Origin: Symsagittifera roscoffensis
Taxonomy: Eukaryota; Xenacoelomorpha; Acoela; Convolutidae
DNA: 64,000 nucleotides
NCBI RefSeq assembly: GCF_963678635.1
Contig: NC_087069.1
Location: 56,133,175-56,197,174 of the forward strand
Direction of reading: 5' to 3'
The notes beneath the pieces were generated by a model. That model saw nothing but the letters and a program-made list of their open reading frames with translations, was not told the DNA's origin and made no database searches. Every line of letters starts with the position of its first letter. Position 1 is the stretch's first letter. A program made the position numbers and the translations under genes. Of this stretch, positions 1-10,959 are shown piece after piece.

Positions 1-2375
1 AAGAGGGCGAAGAGGGTGAGTTTGACTGATAGTGGACTGACCGAGTACTAGGAAGGGGATAAAGAGGGCGAAGAGGGTGAGTTTGGTTGATAGTGGACTG
101 ACCGAGTACTAGGAAGGGGATGAAGAGAGCGAAGAGGATGAGTTTGACTGACGGTGGACTAACCGCGTACTAGGAGGTGGATGAAGAGGGCGAAGAGGGT
201 GAGTTTGACTGATAGTGGACTGACCGAGTACTAGGAAGGGGATAAAGAGGGCGAAGAGGGTGAGTTTGGTTGATAGTGGACTGACCGAGTACTAGGAAGG
301 GGATGAAGAGAGCGAAGAGGATGAGTTTGACTGACGGTGGACGGGCCGAGAACCATGAAGGTGATGAAGAGGGCAAAGAGGGTGAGTTTGACTGATAGTG
401 GACTGACCGAGTACTAGGAAGGGTATGAAGAGGGCGAGGATTAAGATTAAGAGTGATAGTGGACTGACCGAGTACTAGGAAGGGGATGAAGAGGGCGAAG
501 AGGGTGATTTTGACTGACAGTGGACTAACCGCGTACTATGAGGTGGATGAAGAGGGCGAAGAGGGTGAGTTTGACTGATAGTGGACTGACCGAGTACTAG
601 GAAGGGGATAAAGAGGGCGAAGAGGGTGAGTTTGGTTGATAGTGGACTGACCGAGTACTAGGAAGGGGATGAAGAGAGCGAAGAGGATGAGTTTGACTGA
701 CGGTGGACGGGCCGAGAACCATGAAGGTGTCGACGAGGGCAAAGAGGGTGAGTTTGACTGATAGTGGACTGACCGAGTACTAGGAAGGGTATGAAGAGGG
801 CGAGTATTAAGAGTTAGAGTGATAGTTGACTGACCGAGTACTAGGTGGGGGATGAAAAGGGCGAGGATGATGAGTTTGAATGATAGTGGATTGATCGAGA
901 TCTATGAAGGGGATGAACAGGGCGAGGAGGGTGAATTTGACTGAAAGTGGCTGAGCCGAGTTCTAGGGCGGCAGTTGAAGAGGGCGAGGAGAGTGAGTTT
1001 GACTGTTAGTGGACTGACCAAGTACTAGGAAATGGAAGAAGAGGGCGAAGGGGGTGAGTTTGACAGGTAGTGGACTGAACGAGTACTAGGAAGGGGATGA
1101 AGAGGGCGAGGATTAGGAGTTAGAGTGATAGTGGACTGACCGAGTACTTGGTAGGGGATGAACAGGGCGAGTATGGTGAGATTGACTGATAGTGGACTGA
1201 CCTAGTAATATGAAGGGAATGAAGAGGGCGAGGAGGGTGAATTGGACTGATAGTGGACGGGCCGAGTTAAAAGAAGGGGATGAAGAGGGCGAAGAGGGTG
1301 AGTTAGAGTGATAGTGGACTGAACTAGTACTAGGTAGGGGATGAAGAGGGCGAGTATGGTGAGTTTGACTGATAGTGGACTGACCGAGTACTATGAAGGG
1401 GATGAAGAGGGCGAGGAGGGTGAACTTGACTGATAGTGGACTGACCGAGTAAAAGGAAGAGGATGAAGAGGGCGAAGAGGTTGAGTTAGAGTGATAGTTG
1501 ACTGACCTAGTACTAGGTAGGGGAGGAAGAGGGCGAGTATGGTGATTCTGACTGATAGTGGACTGACCGAGTACTATGAAGGGGATGAAGAGGGCGAGGA
1601 GGGTGAATTTGACTGACAGTGGACGGGCCGAGTTCTAGGTCGGAGGTTGCAGAGGGCGAGGAGATTGAGTTTGACTGTTAGTGGACTGACCAAGTACTAG
1701 GAAGGGGATGAAGAGGGCAAAGAGGGTGAATTTGACTGATATTGGACTGACCGAGTACTAGGAAAGGGCAAAGAGGGCGAAGAGGGTGAGTTTGACTGAT
1801 AATGGATTTACCAAGTATTAGGAAGGGGATGAAGAGGTCGAAGAGTGTGAGCTTGAGTGATAGTGGACTGACCGAGTACTGGGAAGGTGATGAAGAGGGC
1901 TAGGAGGGTAAGTTAGACTGATAGTGGACGGGCCGAGTTCCGGAACGAGGTTGAAGAGGGCGAAGAGGGTGAGTTTGACTGATAGTGGACTGGCCGAGTT
2001 CTAGCGCTATGATTGAAGAGGGCGAGGAGGGTGAGATTGACTGTTAGTGGACTTACCAAGTACTAGGAAGTGGATGAATAGGGAGAAAAGGGTGAGTTGG
2101 ACTAATAGTGGACTGACCGAGTTTTAGAAGGGGATGAAGAGGGCGAGGAGGATGAGTTTGACTGATAGTGGACGGCCGAGTTCTAGGACGGGGATTGAAG
2201 TTGGCGAGGATGGTGAGTTTGACTCTTAGTGGACTGATCACGTACTACGAAGGGTTCAAGGGGACGAGGAGAAATATGACATTAGTGGACTGACAGAGTA
2301 CTAGGAAGGGAAAGAAGAGGGCGAGGAGAGTGAGTTTGACTGGTAGTGGACTGACCGAGTACTTGGAAGGGATTG
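1..2375. repeat. 61-bp minisatellite derived from a host exon end
   Basis: About 39 head-to-tail copies of a 61-bp unit; the left end is outside the window. The early part has a higher-order period of 366 bp (6 x 61): 170-376 and 536-742 are near-identical. Read on the minus strand, each unit is about 45 bp matching the 3' end of the exon at 5612-5736 (it encodes ALFIPFLVLG) plus 16 bp beginning GT and ending AG (GTCAGTCCACTATCAG). It therefore carries a copy of that exon's donor site in every unit. It lies downstream of that exon in the host gene's sense, so in intron 8. Later units are more diverged. The apparent ORFs across it are by-products of the repeat. Confidence 0.95.
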
Positions 2376-2385
2376 AATAGGCCGA

Positions 2386-5045
2386 GTGCATGTTTCAAGT
2401 TCGTTTTCTATATCATCAAATCTGATTGATGAACCAATCTTTTTGTACAACAAAAATCCACAGAACCTGATCATTGATAGTTTTTTGAATTTCACTCTTT
2501 TGACTGAAAAAATTCAGCTGGAGATGAGAGCAAAGTTTGAGGATATTGAAATGGCTGCTGTCAAAGAACGAACAAAAGCTTTTTAATCAAATGAAGGAGC
2601 AAAGCAAGAACTATTCGAGAATTTGAAGACGAATGCATTCAGGACTCCGAAAAAGCAGATATATCAACCCAATTTTTGCAATTTCAGAAAAGTCAGCCGA
2701 TTAGTTTGAAACCACATCTGCACAGATATGCACATTTCTTTTCTGAATTTATTAGTGCTGGATATGGCTTGGATTTGATCAAGTCCTAAAAAATCTCCCA
2801 TTCCTTCCGCAATAAAGAACAAGAAACCTCAGTCATCAGAAAAGCGAACGACTTAAATCTTTCAAGTTCGGAGATGTACAACTTCTCGATATAATGAAAA
2901 CTCTGGATGAAGCAGCAACTCTGGACTCCTTTTTCAAAGCCTAAAAAACTAGCGAAACGAAAGGATTCTTTCCCTATGAGTGGTTTGATAACCCAAAACA
3001 ACTCGCTTTTCCCGAATTGCCACCATATGAAGCCTTTTTCATTAAACTTAGAAACAACAATCCTCTAGACGAAGACTTTAAGACTTTGAGAGTTGACTTG
3101 ACGAATAACAAGCACTGAAAAAAACTTGAAATTAAAATTTTCATCAACAACAAGGAGGTACAACAACAAGGAGGTTGTTCCAGCCCTGGAAACATGCAGA
3201 AAACGATTCAATTTTATCATAACAAGGGGATTGATATGTTGAAACTTGGATGTCCGCTTCCAAATCTAGCAAACATCTAGCAAACGTCTAGCAAACAAAT
3301 CTACACAAATCTACAAATTACCATTTTTCCATATTGCGAAAGTGATAAAGATTTACCGAGACATGACCGTTGGACCTTCTATTGTGTCCACTGAAAAAAT
3401 TGAAGTTAATGAGATAATCATCAAAATTTCATCAAATATATGTGAATCGGTTGTTGGAACTGATGCAATCCAGCTTTACCCTTACTCAATGTGTCAAGAT
3501 ATACCAACAGGGCTGTACTCGAGATGGGAGTTTGATACCGACATGCAGAAGCTTAAAGCTAAAAATAACCAATCTCACTACTTTGAGATCATGGTCATGT
3601 CTTTCTACTAGGTACAAAAACCAGAATGCAAAGCTGAGAAAAAAGTCGGCTGTTTGAATTCGCACAAGCTCGTCCTTCCTTAACAGATAAGGATATTGAA
3701 CGAGGTAATAAGAAGAGAGAAATGGATGATATGACAGGTGTATTTAAAAGAGAAAGGATGAAAAGTTGAAGAAATGTGGCAGTGTGAGTAGTGGGAAAAT
3801 TTCAAAACCGATGACAAGGTTAAAAATCATGTCAGAGTCCACTTTCCTCATGAAAGACCTCTTTCCAAAGACTCCCTTCCAGCTAAAATAAAAATGGATC
3901 TTTTTTTGCTTATGATCAATGCAATTCATTTGCTCCAGACGAACTAAAAACCAAAATTTGCCAACTTTCCTCCATTTTTCAAAACACTGAAGCTGGTAAA
4001 AACGATATTGGAGACTACATTAAAAGCTATGAAGCTGGAAACGATAGGTTGAAAAACCCTAGAGAAAGCTGATTTCTAGTTTCAAGCTAAAAAAAATTGA
4101 ACAGTTATAACTCCTAGGTTCAACTTTTATATTGAACTCGGACTGCAGTGCACCAAAATTTAATATTTTGTTCATTATTCTCCTCGAAGTTGTTTCAATA
4201 ATTTTGTCCAATCTTTGGTTGATGCTAGAAGAAAAGGCGATGAATACCCTCCATCAGGAGTTGTAGCAGGAACAGTGAAACTTTTGGGTAATTCCTACTA
4301 TGGATATCAGATCATGGGTACATCCAGGCATACAATCACGAAATATTTCAGTGATGAAAAGACTCAAAATACTGAAGACAGTTGATGAAGACGTGTTGAG
4401 GTGGATTTGTTGAAATCAACCATTAAACACAAAGAACCCATCTTTAATGGTTTTTTCATACTGCATTATGCAAAGCTGAGAATGTTCGAGCTGTACTACA
4501 ACTTCTTTGACAAGTTATGTTATGCAATCAAATTTGAAGAGTTGAAGATGGACACAGACTCACTTTAATTAGCACTTACTGAAGAAAACTTATATGACTG
4601 CATACAACCAGATAAGAGAACTGCCTGGGAAAAAATAGAAAAAATGATTACAGGGACTCTTACAATGCAATATCTAATTTATTTCCTCAAACGTGTTGCG
4701 GTTTTCAAAAAAACTCATGATGAACGGGAGCCAGGAATTTTCAACGTTAAATTTAGATGTACATAAAAGCTATAATTGTGCAGCAAAATTTATTGCTGCT
4801 ATGACAACAAGTCAGATAATTTCATATTCAGTAAAGAAGGTCTGAACAAATGAGTTCTAGAAGATTCTCAAAGCACAGGAGAGTTCTTCATGGAGCAATC
4901 AACAAAACATCTACCACCAGAGGATTCGCAACTGTAAATTGTATCGTTGCTACATATGAATAGACAAAGAAAGGACTTAGCTGAGTTACATTCAACCAAA
5001 AAGACAATTTCAAGGTGATGGATTTCATACAAACCAAAGAACTTA
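2386..5045 (+). pseudogene. decayed Polinton-type B-family DNA polymerase
   Basis: Remnant of a protein-primed type B DNA polymerase of Polinton/Maverick (adintovirus-like) elements. Conserved pieces can be read in shifting frames. An N-terminal block starts at about 2386. A block with YEWFD and PPYEAFF lies near 2980-3050. DAIQLYPYSMCQ and PTGLYSRWEF (polymerase motif A region) are at about 3460-3535. KLLGNSYYGYQIM (motif B region) is at about 4270-4320, and MDTDSL (catalytic motif C, DTDS) at about 4550-4566. Many stops and frameshifts break it, and stretches between the blocks are missing. Its left end abuts the minisatellite. It is followed by a terminal-repeat-like segment also found after the protease remnant at 7883-8280. 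The family assignment rests on motif order and recognition of the family, not on a search. Confidence 0.8.
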
Positions 5046-5139
5046 TAAGAAATGATGCAATGTAAAAAATTATAGGAAGTGATGCAATGTATAAAAAACT
5101 TATGTACCATGCAGTATTTTTTTCATAAAATTGCGGTTA

Positions 5140-5545
5140 ACTTAAAATTTGACGCAGTGATTTATTTATTTTCCTTTTCGTTTAATTTTTCAGACACTTA
5201 TTTTTTGAAGCTTCGGTAGGTTTCAGAAAAATTTCAGTTGAAAAGATCAATAATTTAAAATTTTTCATTAAAACAGTCAAAAGATCAAGTTATATCAAGT
5301 CTTATCGTGTTTTCAAGTCTTAAACTTTTGCCCAAATGCTGTTACCATTGACTTACCCTGAGCCAAAAAACGAAGTAAAAGACTTTCATTCCGCAGATTT
5401 CACGTTATACACCTAAGAAGTAATCACCATTTAGATAACACGCGCCGATATTTTTTTCCAAAAAGAACTTGAGATTTCCACACAAAAACAAAAAAAAAAC
5501 ACATTTTTCTTACCATTCTCTTATCATTACACAAACCATGAAAAC
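5140..5545 (+). repeat. Polinton terminal-repeat-like segment, copy 1
   Basis: AT-rich non-coding sequence directly downstream of the polymerase remnant. It aligns over about 400 bp, in the same orientation, with 8310-8765. Shared landmarks are GGTTTCAG, AGATAACGCGCG-like, TTCCACAC and CACAAACCA-like blocks in the same order and spacing. It is probably a Polinton terminal repeat with element genes pointing outward towards it. A poly-C run follows at about 5567-5581. Confidence 0.6.
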
Positions 5546-5611
5546 TTACCAACTCTAACCAGACGCCCCCCCCCCCCCCCCTGATCACCCATAACATCAA
5601 CTACTACTGAC

Positions 5612-5736
5612 CGAGTACTAAGAAGGGAATGAAGAGTGCGAGGAGGGTGAGTTTGAGTCCGAACAGCAGACCCAGTCCGAAGCCCAGACAGATGGCCAGG
5701 ACTGCCATGATGGTTCCAGCGAAGGCCAGAGTACCT
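5612..5736 (-). CDS. Patched-family gene, exon 8 (sterol-sensing domain)
   Basis: Internal exon of 125 bp. The acceptor is GTCCACTGTCCAG before 5736 and the donor is CG|GTCAGTAG after 5612. It encodes two hydrophobic stretches, GTIMAVLAICLGFGLGLLFG and LTLLALFIPFLVLG, which match the second and third helices of a sterol-sensing domain of the Patched/PTCHD/NPC1 type. In that family PFL-LG runs into the GVDD motif, which would start in the next exon; I do not find that exon in the window. The phase fits exon 7: the split codon makes Arg. The exon's 3' end and donor are the source of the minisatellite at 1-2375. SSD proteins are RND-type membrane proteins that handle sterols or lipidated ligands; the substrate here is unknown. 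Confidence 0.8.
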
Positions 5737-6095
5737 CTGGACAGTGGACAATTGTGCAGGTTGAGGCTAAATAGGAGACAATAGAAAAATAAGTATTTTT
5801 ATGACAAATTAAAAAATTCCTTAATCTTATCTCCTCCCTTCTTCCGTTAATTTCTTGATGTTCTGATGATGTTTATGTTATTCTATCCACCGCCATGGCC
5901 TCCTCTTGTGGCTCAGGTTGCATATACTAAAACACTGCAGTAAAATATTTTGCAGTGAAAGTATTAGCGGTTGTAGTGTGAATATCATCATGCAATGTTT
6001 TGACCGATCGAAGTTTTTCTTGTTTTTTTTACATGATGTGTTATAGATTGAGTAGAGTATGTGTTATTGAATATGTGTTGTAGTGTGATTGTTGC

Positions 6096-6252
6096 CTGAG
6101 TAGAATGGCGATTGAGACGATGAGGAATATGCAGATGATGAGCAGGTTCATCTCCGCCTCCACCGCCTCCCACTCCTCCTGGTCGTACAGTGCCTGGCTG
6201 AACACTGTCACCTTGAACATCTTGATGTCCCGCTTGCCCATCGCCAGTAGGT
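6096..6252 (-). CDS. Patched-family gene, exon 7 (pre-SSD and first SSD helix)
   Basis: 157-bp exon with acceptor TTTGAATGTAG before 6252. It encodes DLLAMGKRDIKMFKVTVFSQ, an acidic stretch, then the hydrophobic helix LLIICIFLIVSIAILL. In Patched-related proteins this is the end of extracellular loop 1 followed by the first sterol-sensing-domain helix. The only exit that keeps frame with exon 8 is CTCAG|GCAACA, a GC donor, so intron 7 (359 bp) would be a GC-AG intron. The next GT lies beyond an in-frame stop. The start phase matches exon 6 (G+AC gives Asp). Confidence 0.8.
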
Positions 6253-6354
6253 CTACATTCAAACACACATCCTAGTTACCATAACCCACTATTCACACAT
6301 CTTTTTCCCATAGAATGGAGGGGGTGCGCTTTTGGAACAAATCCAACAATGATG

Positions 6355-6684
6355 ACTGACCCGTACTTAGGGGGCGGACGCTTTCCTTTCAAAGACTCTA
6401 TCCACTGCCGACCCAAAGGGTCCCACTCTGTACTAATTTCAGTTAACGATTTCTAGTTACTGGCCCTAAATTTTTTCTAGCGCCAGTCTATACTGAATTT
6501 TGAGGGGGGGGGGAGCATTTTTGGTTGGTTTTTTCTAAAAATTTTGACTGTGGCGCACAAAACTTGTTCAAAATAAAGTCTTTGAGTACTTTGAGAGTGG
6601 TCAAAAAATAAATTTGGTTGACCTAAAAAGATTTTTGAAAAACCGCCCCCACCCCCTCTCGAGAAAATCCTATATCCGCCCCTG
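6355..6684. mobile_element. degraded hAT-type MITE
   Basis: Related to the intact copy at 58113-58421. Both share the CTGCCGACCCAAA block, a CCCTAAA-TTTTTCTA block, a G/C-rich centre and the right end CTCGAGAAAATCCTA-TATCCGCCCCTG. The right terminus matches the hAT-like terminal repeat CAGGGGCGGAT. The left terminus is eroded (about TAGGGGGCGGA near 6378), so the left boundary is approximate. The presumed 8-bp duplication ATGAATGC follows the right end but is not found on the left. Confidence 0.65.
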
Positions 6685-6692
6685 ATGAATGC

Positions 6693-7150
6693 ACTTAACG
6701 ACATCTATAATTATTCGAGCGCTTTAAGATCATTACCAGAAAAAACCAACACCTCTTTAAGAGTTTTCGGCTTATCGACTCTTAACAAAATGTGTTTCCT
6801 GACGTAATAAAAAGTTATTAAACTTATACGAGAATTAGGGGAACTTTTGAAAGAAGTTTGAGCAATCGAAGCCAATCTTTAATTAGCTGCCTATTTTGAT
6901 TCTGGAGTAAACATGTAAAAGTAATAGTTTCCATCAACCTATAGGTTGATGGAAACAATAATAGATGGATAGATCAAAAATGTTTAGCAGTTTTTGATTA
7001 AAATCTAAAAAATAGTCTTTCATTCTCTTTGCTGACTTTTTTTTTCGTGATGCCCAGACTTTTTAGATTAAATCAAAGGCTTTCGATTTAGCGATTGTTT
7101 TTGGTTGCTATATATCTGATAGCTATGGTTGTTATCAATTTAGTTTTTTT
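6693..7150. other. intron 6 sequence, nothing recognised
   Basis: AT-rich sequence with no coding potential that I can support. A short inverted repeat (CCATCAACCTATAGGTTGATGG, 22 bp in all, halves CCATCAACCTA and TAGGTTGATGG) lies at about 6931-6952. Confidence 0.5.
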
Positions 7151-7154
7151 TTGT

Positions 7155-7275
7155 TTCACCTACCGCGGGAATCTTTTTTGATTCACCTACCGCGGGAATC
7201 TTTTTTGATTCACCTACCGCGGGAATCTTTTTTGATTCACCTACCGTGGGAAGTTTTAGTTCACCTACCTCGGTA
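7155..7275. repeat. 27-bp tandem repeat
   Basis: Four to five copies of a 27-bp unit carrying the palindrome CCGCGG (at 7163, 7190 and 7217, then decayed at 7244 and about 7270), separated by T-rich spacers. It sits about 600 bp upstream of the protease remnant and may belong to the same Polinton fragment. Confidence 0.9.
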
Positions 7276-7882
7276 ATCCTTTCCCTTATTCAAAGAAAAC
7301 TCTGAAAAAATTGTCTTTCAAGGTGAATTTTTACACTTGGGCAAAGCGAAAGATGGGAAGAGATCTCACTTCTAGTGATTACTTTTGTGACAGCAAAAAC
7401 CCAAATCATTTCAAGATTTCTTTCTCATCTGAAAATTCCTTCTTCAAATTTATAACATTTAGATGTTTATTCTAGAGCCAAAATAGTCAATTGATCGAAC
7501 AATTGGTAGTGATTGCTTATAAATACTACAAAAAATCTAGTTGCTACAAAAATACCTTCTTATCTGATAACAGTGTGACTAATAAAGAAGTTATGGTTTT
7601 TTATTTACTGATTTACTGATTTACGCAGATTTTCTGTAGGAGTTATGCTCAGTATTAATCAATTTTGATTGGCTGCAAAACCTTGCATTTGATCAATTGA
7701 TTTTTTTTTTTGGTTGTGTGAGCTATTTTTTTTTGCTCTTTCTGGCTTCAAGTTCTGCAATTAAAAGCCTTATTCGATCATAACTTCCAAAACGTAAGTT
7801 GACAATATTTCATGATTTCTAGAATACTATCAAACTATCTATTTCTTTTTTCTCAGATGTAAATCAGCTAACAATTGCAAAG

Positions 7883-8280
7883 ATGGATAATTTTTCACTC
7901 CCGCAAGTTTTTGAAAGAATTCCCAAATTCAAGAACATGGGATCTTACCCCTCTGATTAATGATTAAGTACCTCAACTTACAAAATACTCTTTTGCAATT
8001 ATCAACTCAGCTCCAAGCAATGATAGAGGGGAACACTGGCTCAAGATAGCTCGATTGGACAAAACTACTTCTTTGCCGATTCTTTGGGTCGAAAAAGAAG
8101 AACTTATTCCTTTCTAGCCAAAGATATTGGCGAATGGTTCCCAGAAAACTACAAAAAACCGATAATTTGTGTGGATTTTACGCAATTTATTCAGCATTTC
8201 CTCTTTTTAGATTCTACCAGAGAAACTTGAATAATATTCATGAAGTGCATGTTTTGAATTTCATAAGCAAAGTTATATAA
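7883..8280 (+). pseudogene. decayed adenain-like cysteine protease (Polinton)
   Basis: Starts with ATG at 7883 (MDNFSLPQVFERIPKF) and, through at least three disruptions, reads NSAPSNDRGEHWLKIARL, FADSLGRK and TYSFL, then a segment ending at TAA 8278-8280. The GEHW histidine region and the DSLGRK block are typical of adenovirus-type (C5) maturation proteases of Polintons. The expected CGFY nucleophile region is altered here to C-V-D-F, so the copy is inactive. It is followed by terminal-repeat-like sequence at 8310-8765. It is a relic of a mobile DNA virus-like element, not a host gene. Confidence 0.75.
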
Positions 8281-8309
8281 ATGTGTAGTTTTTCTTTTGT
8301 TAGTTTAAA

Positions 8310-8765
8310 TTCTGGCAGTAAATTTACTATACGATGCAGTGATTAATAAACTTTCTTTGTAATTTAACTTTTTTTCTCTCAAAAAACTCAATTTTTCGAA
8401 GTCTCAGTAGGTTTCAGCATTGTTTCAAGTAGTTGTTTCAAAAAGAAAGATTATCTAATAAAATAGTTAGAAGGTCGAATTATAGCAAATCTTATCGCGT
8501 TTTGACGTTTTTTCGAAACAATTTGAAAAAAATCTCATTTTTTGCTCAAAAACATTATACATTGACTAACCATGTACCAAAAAACTAATTAAAAGAACTT
8601 CATTTTACTGTGTACACGTAATTAACCTTTAATATTTAACATTAGATAACGCGCGCTGAAATTTTTGAAAAAAAACCTAGACGATTCCACACGAAAACCA
8701 AAAAATATTTTGTTTTTTTTTATACCACTCTATCTACCATCACACAAACCACGAAACCCTAACTT
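8310..8765 (+). repeat. Polinton terminal-repeat-like segment, copy 2
   Basis: Direct-orientation homologue of 5140-5545. Polymerase and protease remnants being followed by the same sequence fits two fragments from opposite ends of an element with long terminal inverted repeats, or two related elements. It ends near CACAAACCACGAAAC. Confidence 0.6.
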
Positions 8766-10299
8766 TGGTATTCCCTATCTTAATACATTGTAGACTCTAA
8801 ACCCAATCCTAATACATAGCGATACTGACCCGAAATCTATGACGTATCTTAATACATCGGGTCAGCCGCGCACCCCCCCCCCTCATCCCACACTTTAGTT
8901 TCAACATCTACTACTCCTTCTAAGGCTTTGGCTGAGAAAAACCTAACACTTGTGGGAGTTCGTAGTTGAACAGGTAAGACGCTGACCGCACGAGGTGAGT
9001 TGGAACGACTCGATATTAAAGTTAGGAGCGTACTCCATTTCAGTGGCTATTTTGTTGCATGTTCTGCCCACATGATAAATTTTCTCGAGCGCAAGATTAA
9101 AATTGAGAAATGACTAAACCATTTTTGAACAGAATTTTGCGTATTTTTTTCTTCCTTTCAATTTCCTTGCTTTCATTCTTTTTTCACTCTTTTTGAATTA
9201 CATTCCGTTTACCACATTTTCTTTTTTAAATTTCTAATAGCAGCACGTTTTTGTGCTGTGGTAGGTGATTTTTTTTTCATTTCATTTAATGATCTTGTAC
9301 ACAAGCAGGCGAAGTAAAGATGTATCTCAATTAGGCTTGTTTTTATTGCATCAATTTTGTAAAAAAACCCATGATTTCTAGAATAGTTTCAACTATTCAA
9401 ATAATATAAGCAAAAGATTAAGAATTAAATCCAAATACAGCGAATAAGGCGGCAGATTTTGTAGTATGATCTTGGAAAAAAGGCAGCGATTTTTCAAATG
9501 TCAAAATTCTGAATTAAAAACAAGGATAACCGGTTACTGTGCAGGTGGAACAACATGTTTCGACCATATTATTTTTTTAAAAAGTTTAACGTAGTTTTCT
9601 TCTGCTTCTTGTGAAAGAAGGTTCCGATGAAAAAGTAGAACAAAAGCATATTCGCCAGTCAAAGTAAATAGGGTGTATTTTCAATGCTTCGTGTGATAGA
9701 AGAGTCCGAACAAAAAACTGAAACATATTTGTATATTCGACACTCTAGTGAATAAGGCAAGTTTTTCATTTAGAAAATGACTGCAAAATCATAAATAATT
9801 ATAGAAAAAATCAAAATCGGTGCAGAAACTTTTTGAGTTTTAGAAGTTTTGTTTTCCCAAAAAAGCGATAGAAAACTCCAAAAGCTAACTCCAATAGAAT
9901 AAAATTATAGTTCATTTAAGCATAAGTAAGCCTGCTTGCTCGCTTTACTCGCTCAAAATTAGACGCAAAATCAAAAATTTTACCCCAGTCTTTCTCGAAT
10001 TTTTTATTGCCGTTCGGTTGTCATTAAAAAACTTTATTGCCGTTCGATATATGGCTGAAATGGTTTTGAAGAGATGTATCACTTAATCCATCCGATGATT
10101 ATTTATCGTAATTACTTTTACGTGGATATCAAAAACAAGAGTAAAAACCTAAAACAAAGTTCCTCTCCAATTTTCCAAAATTCAAAGCAAATAGATGGCA
10201 CTTTGAATTTCAAGAAGAATTTACAGGTGGCAGTTTTTGATAAAAATAACCTTTTGTAGGTCACTGATGTGAAGTTTGAGATTAGCAAAGTAGTGTTAC
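8766..10299. other. intron 6 sequence with a short hairpin
   Basis: No gene recognised. An inverted repeat CTGACCCGA...TCGGGTCAG lies at about 8825-8866, followed by a poly-C run at 8872-8883. A weakly tRNA-like stretch near 8960-9010 was not convincing. The rest is AT-rich intron. Confidence 0.5.
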
Positions 10300-10432
10300 C
10301 GTAGCTCTTCTGCAACATCCACACTTGGGAGGTGACGTTTTTGCTGACTGCCTTGAAAGTGAGCACCACTCTGCCCTTCGTCTTCCGCAACATCTCCTCC
10401 ATCTCTCGGAACCCAGTGCCCGCCTTGCCCAA
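10300..10432 (-). CDS. Patched-family gene, exon 6 (extracellular loop 1)
   Basis: 133-bp exon, acceptor TTTTTGGGTAG before 10432, donor TACG|GTAACA after 10300. It encodes LGKAGTGFREMEEMLRKTKG and then RVVLTFKAVSKNVTSQVWML. It sits between the Gly-rich exon 5 and the pre-SSD exon 7, with both junctions in phase (0 in, 1 out). In Patched-related proteins this is where the strand leading to the first SSD helix lies. On its own the exon has no diagnostic motif; the call rests on phase and position. Confidence 0.75.
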
Positions 10433-10828
10433 CTACCCAAAAACTACTCAACTTAACTACACGATATACACATTTTTCATTGCCTTCACGCCCTCTTGCC
10501 TCGAGAGAAAAAATGTTCGTTTTAAAAAGAGCTGAAAACACTACTAAATGAAACGGCATAAATGGTTAAGTCAATTCTCAAATTTTAGGGAGAGTTTTTC
10601 TTCTTTCAAAATCAGCAGAAAAAAAATTGTTTACCGGAACAGCCAAAATTGGAACTTTTTACTTTTTGAGGCTGTCCAAAAAAACATGTGGATGCCGTTT
10701 GACTTCCAGTAGAAGTTCAAGCAAATGCTTGTGAAGATATACGCGGAGTCAAAAGCTACTCGAAGAAAAGGATAGGCTGAGTGCCACCCCCCCCCCCCCC
10801 CCCCCCCCCTGGATTTGGTAAGTGAGAC

Positions 10829-10959
10829 CTTTTTGAGGGAGTCGTCCAGCTTCTTGTCCTTCTGCTTCTGGTTGGGTCCTCCCCCTCCTCCTGGACCTCC
10901 CCCGCCACCTCCCCCGCCTGGCATGCCGGCACCAGCCCCCAACAGAGTGCCCATGATAC
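10829..10959 (-). CDS. Patched-family gene, exon 5 (Gly-rich loop)
   Basis: 131-bp exon, acceptor GTTGTGGCAG before 10959, donor AAAAAG|GTCTCA after 10829. It encodes IMGTLLGAGAGMPG, an almost pure Gly run with single Pro residues, and KQKDKKLDDSLKK. A Gly-rich low-complexity insert in the extracellular loop is unusual for this family. A poly-C/G run (about 10787-10809) lies just inside intron 5. The chosen donor keeps frame with exon 6; reading on would enter the poly-G run. Confidence 0.7.

Noticed and set aside
170-742. Two 68-codon ORFs with identical middle parts
   Set aside because: They are readings of the 61-bp minisatellite, whose unit is not a multiple of three, so no protein repeat is maintained.
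8931-9010. tRNA gene
   Set aside because: No acceptor stem or cloverleaf; only a weak T-arm-like stretch.
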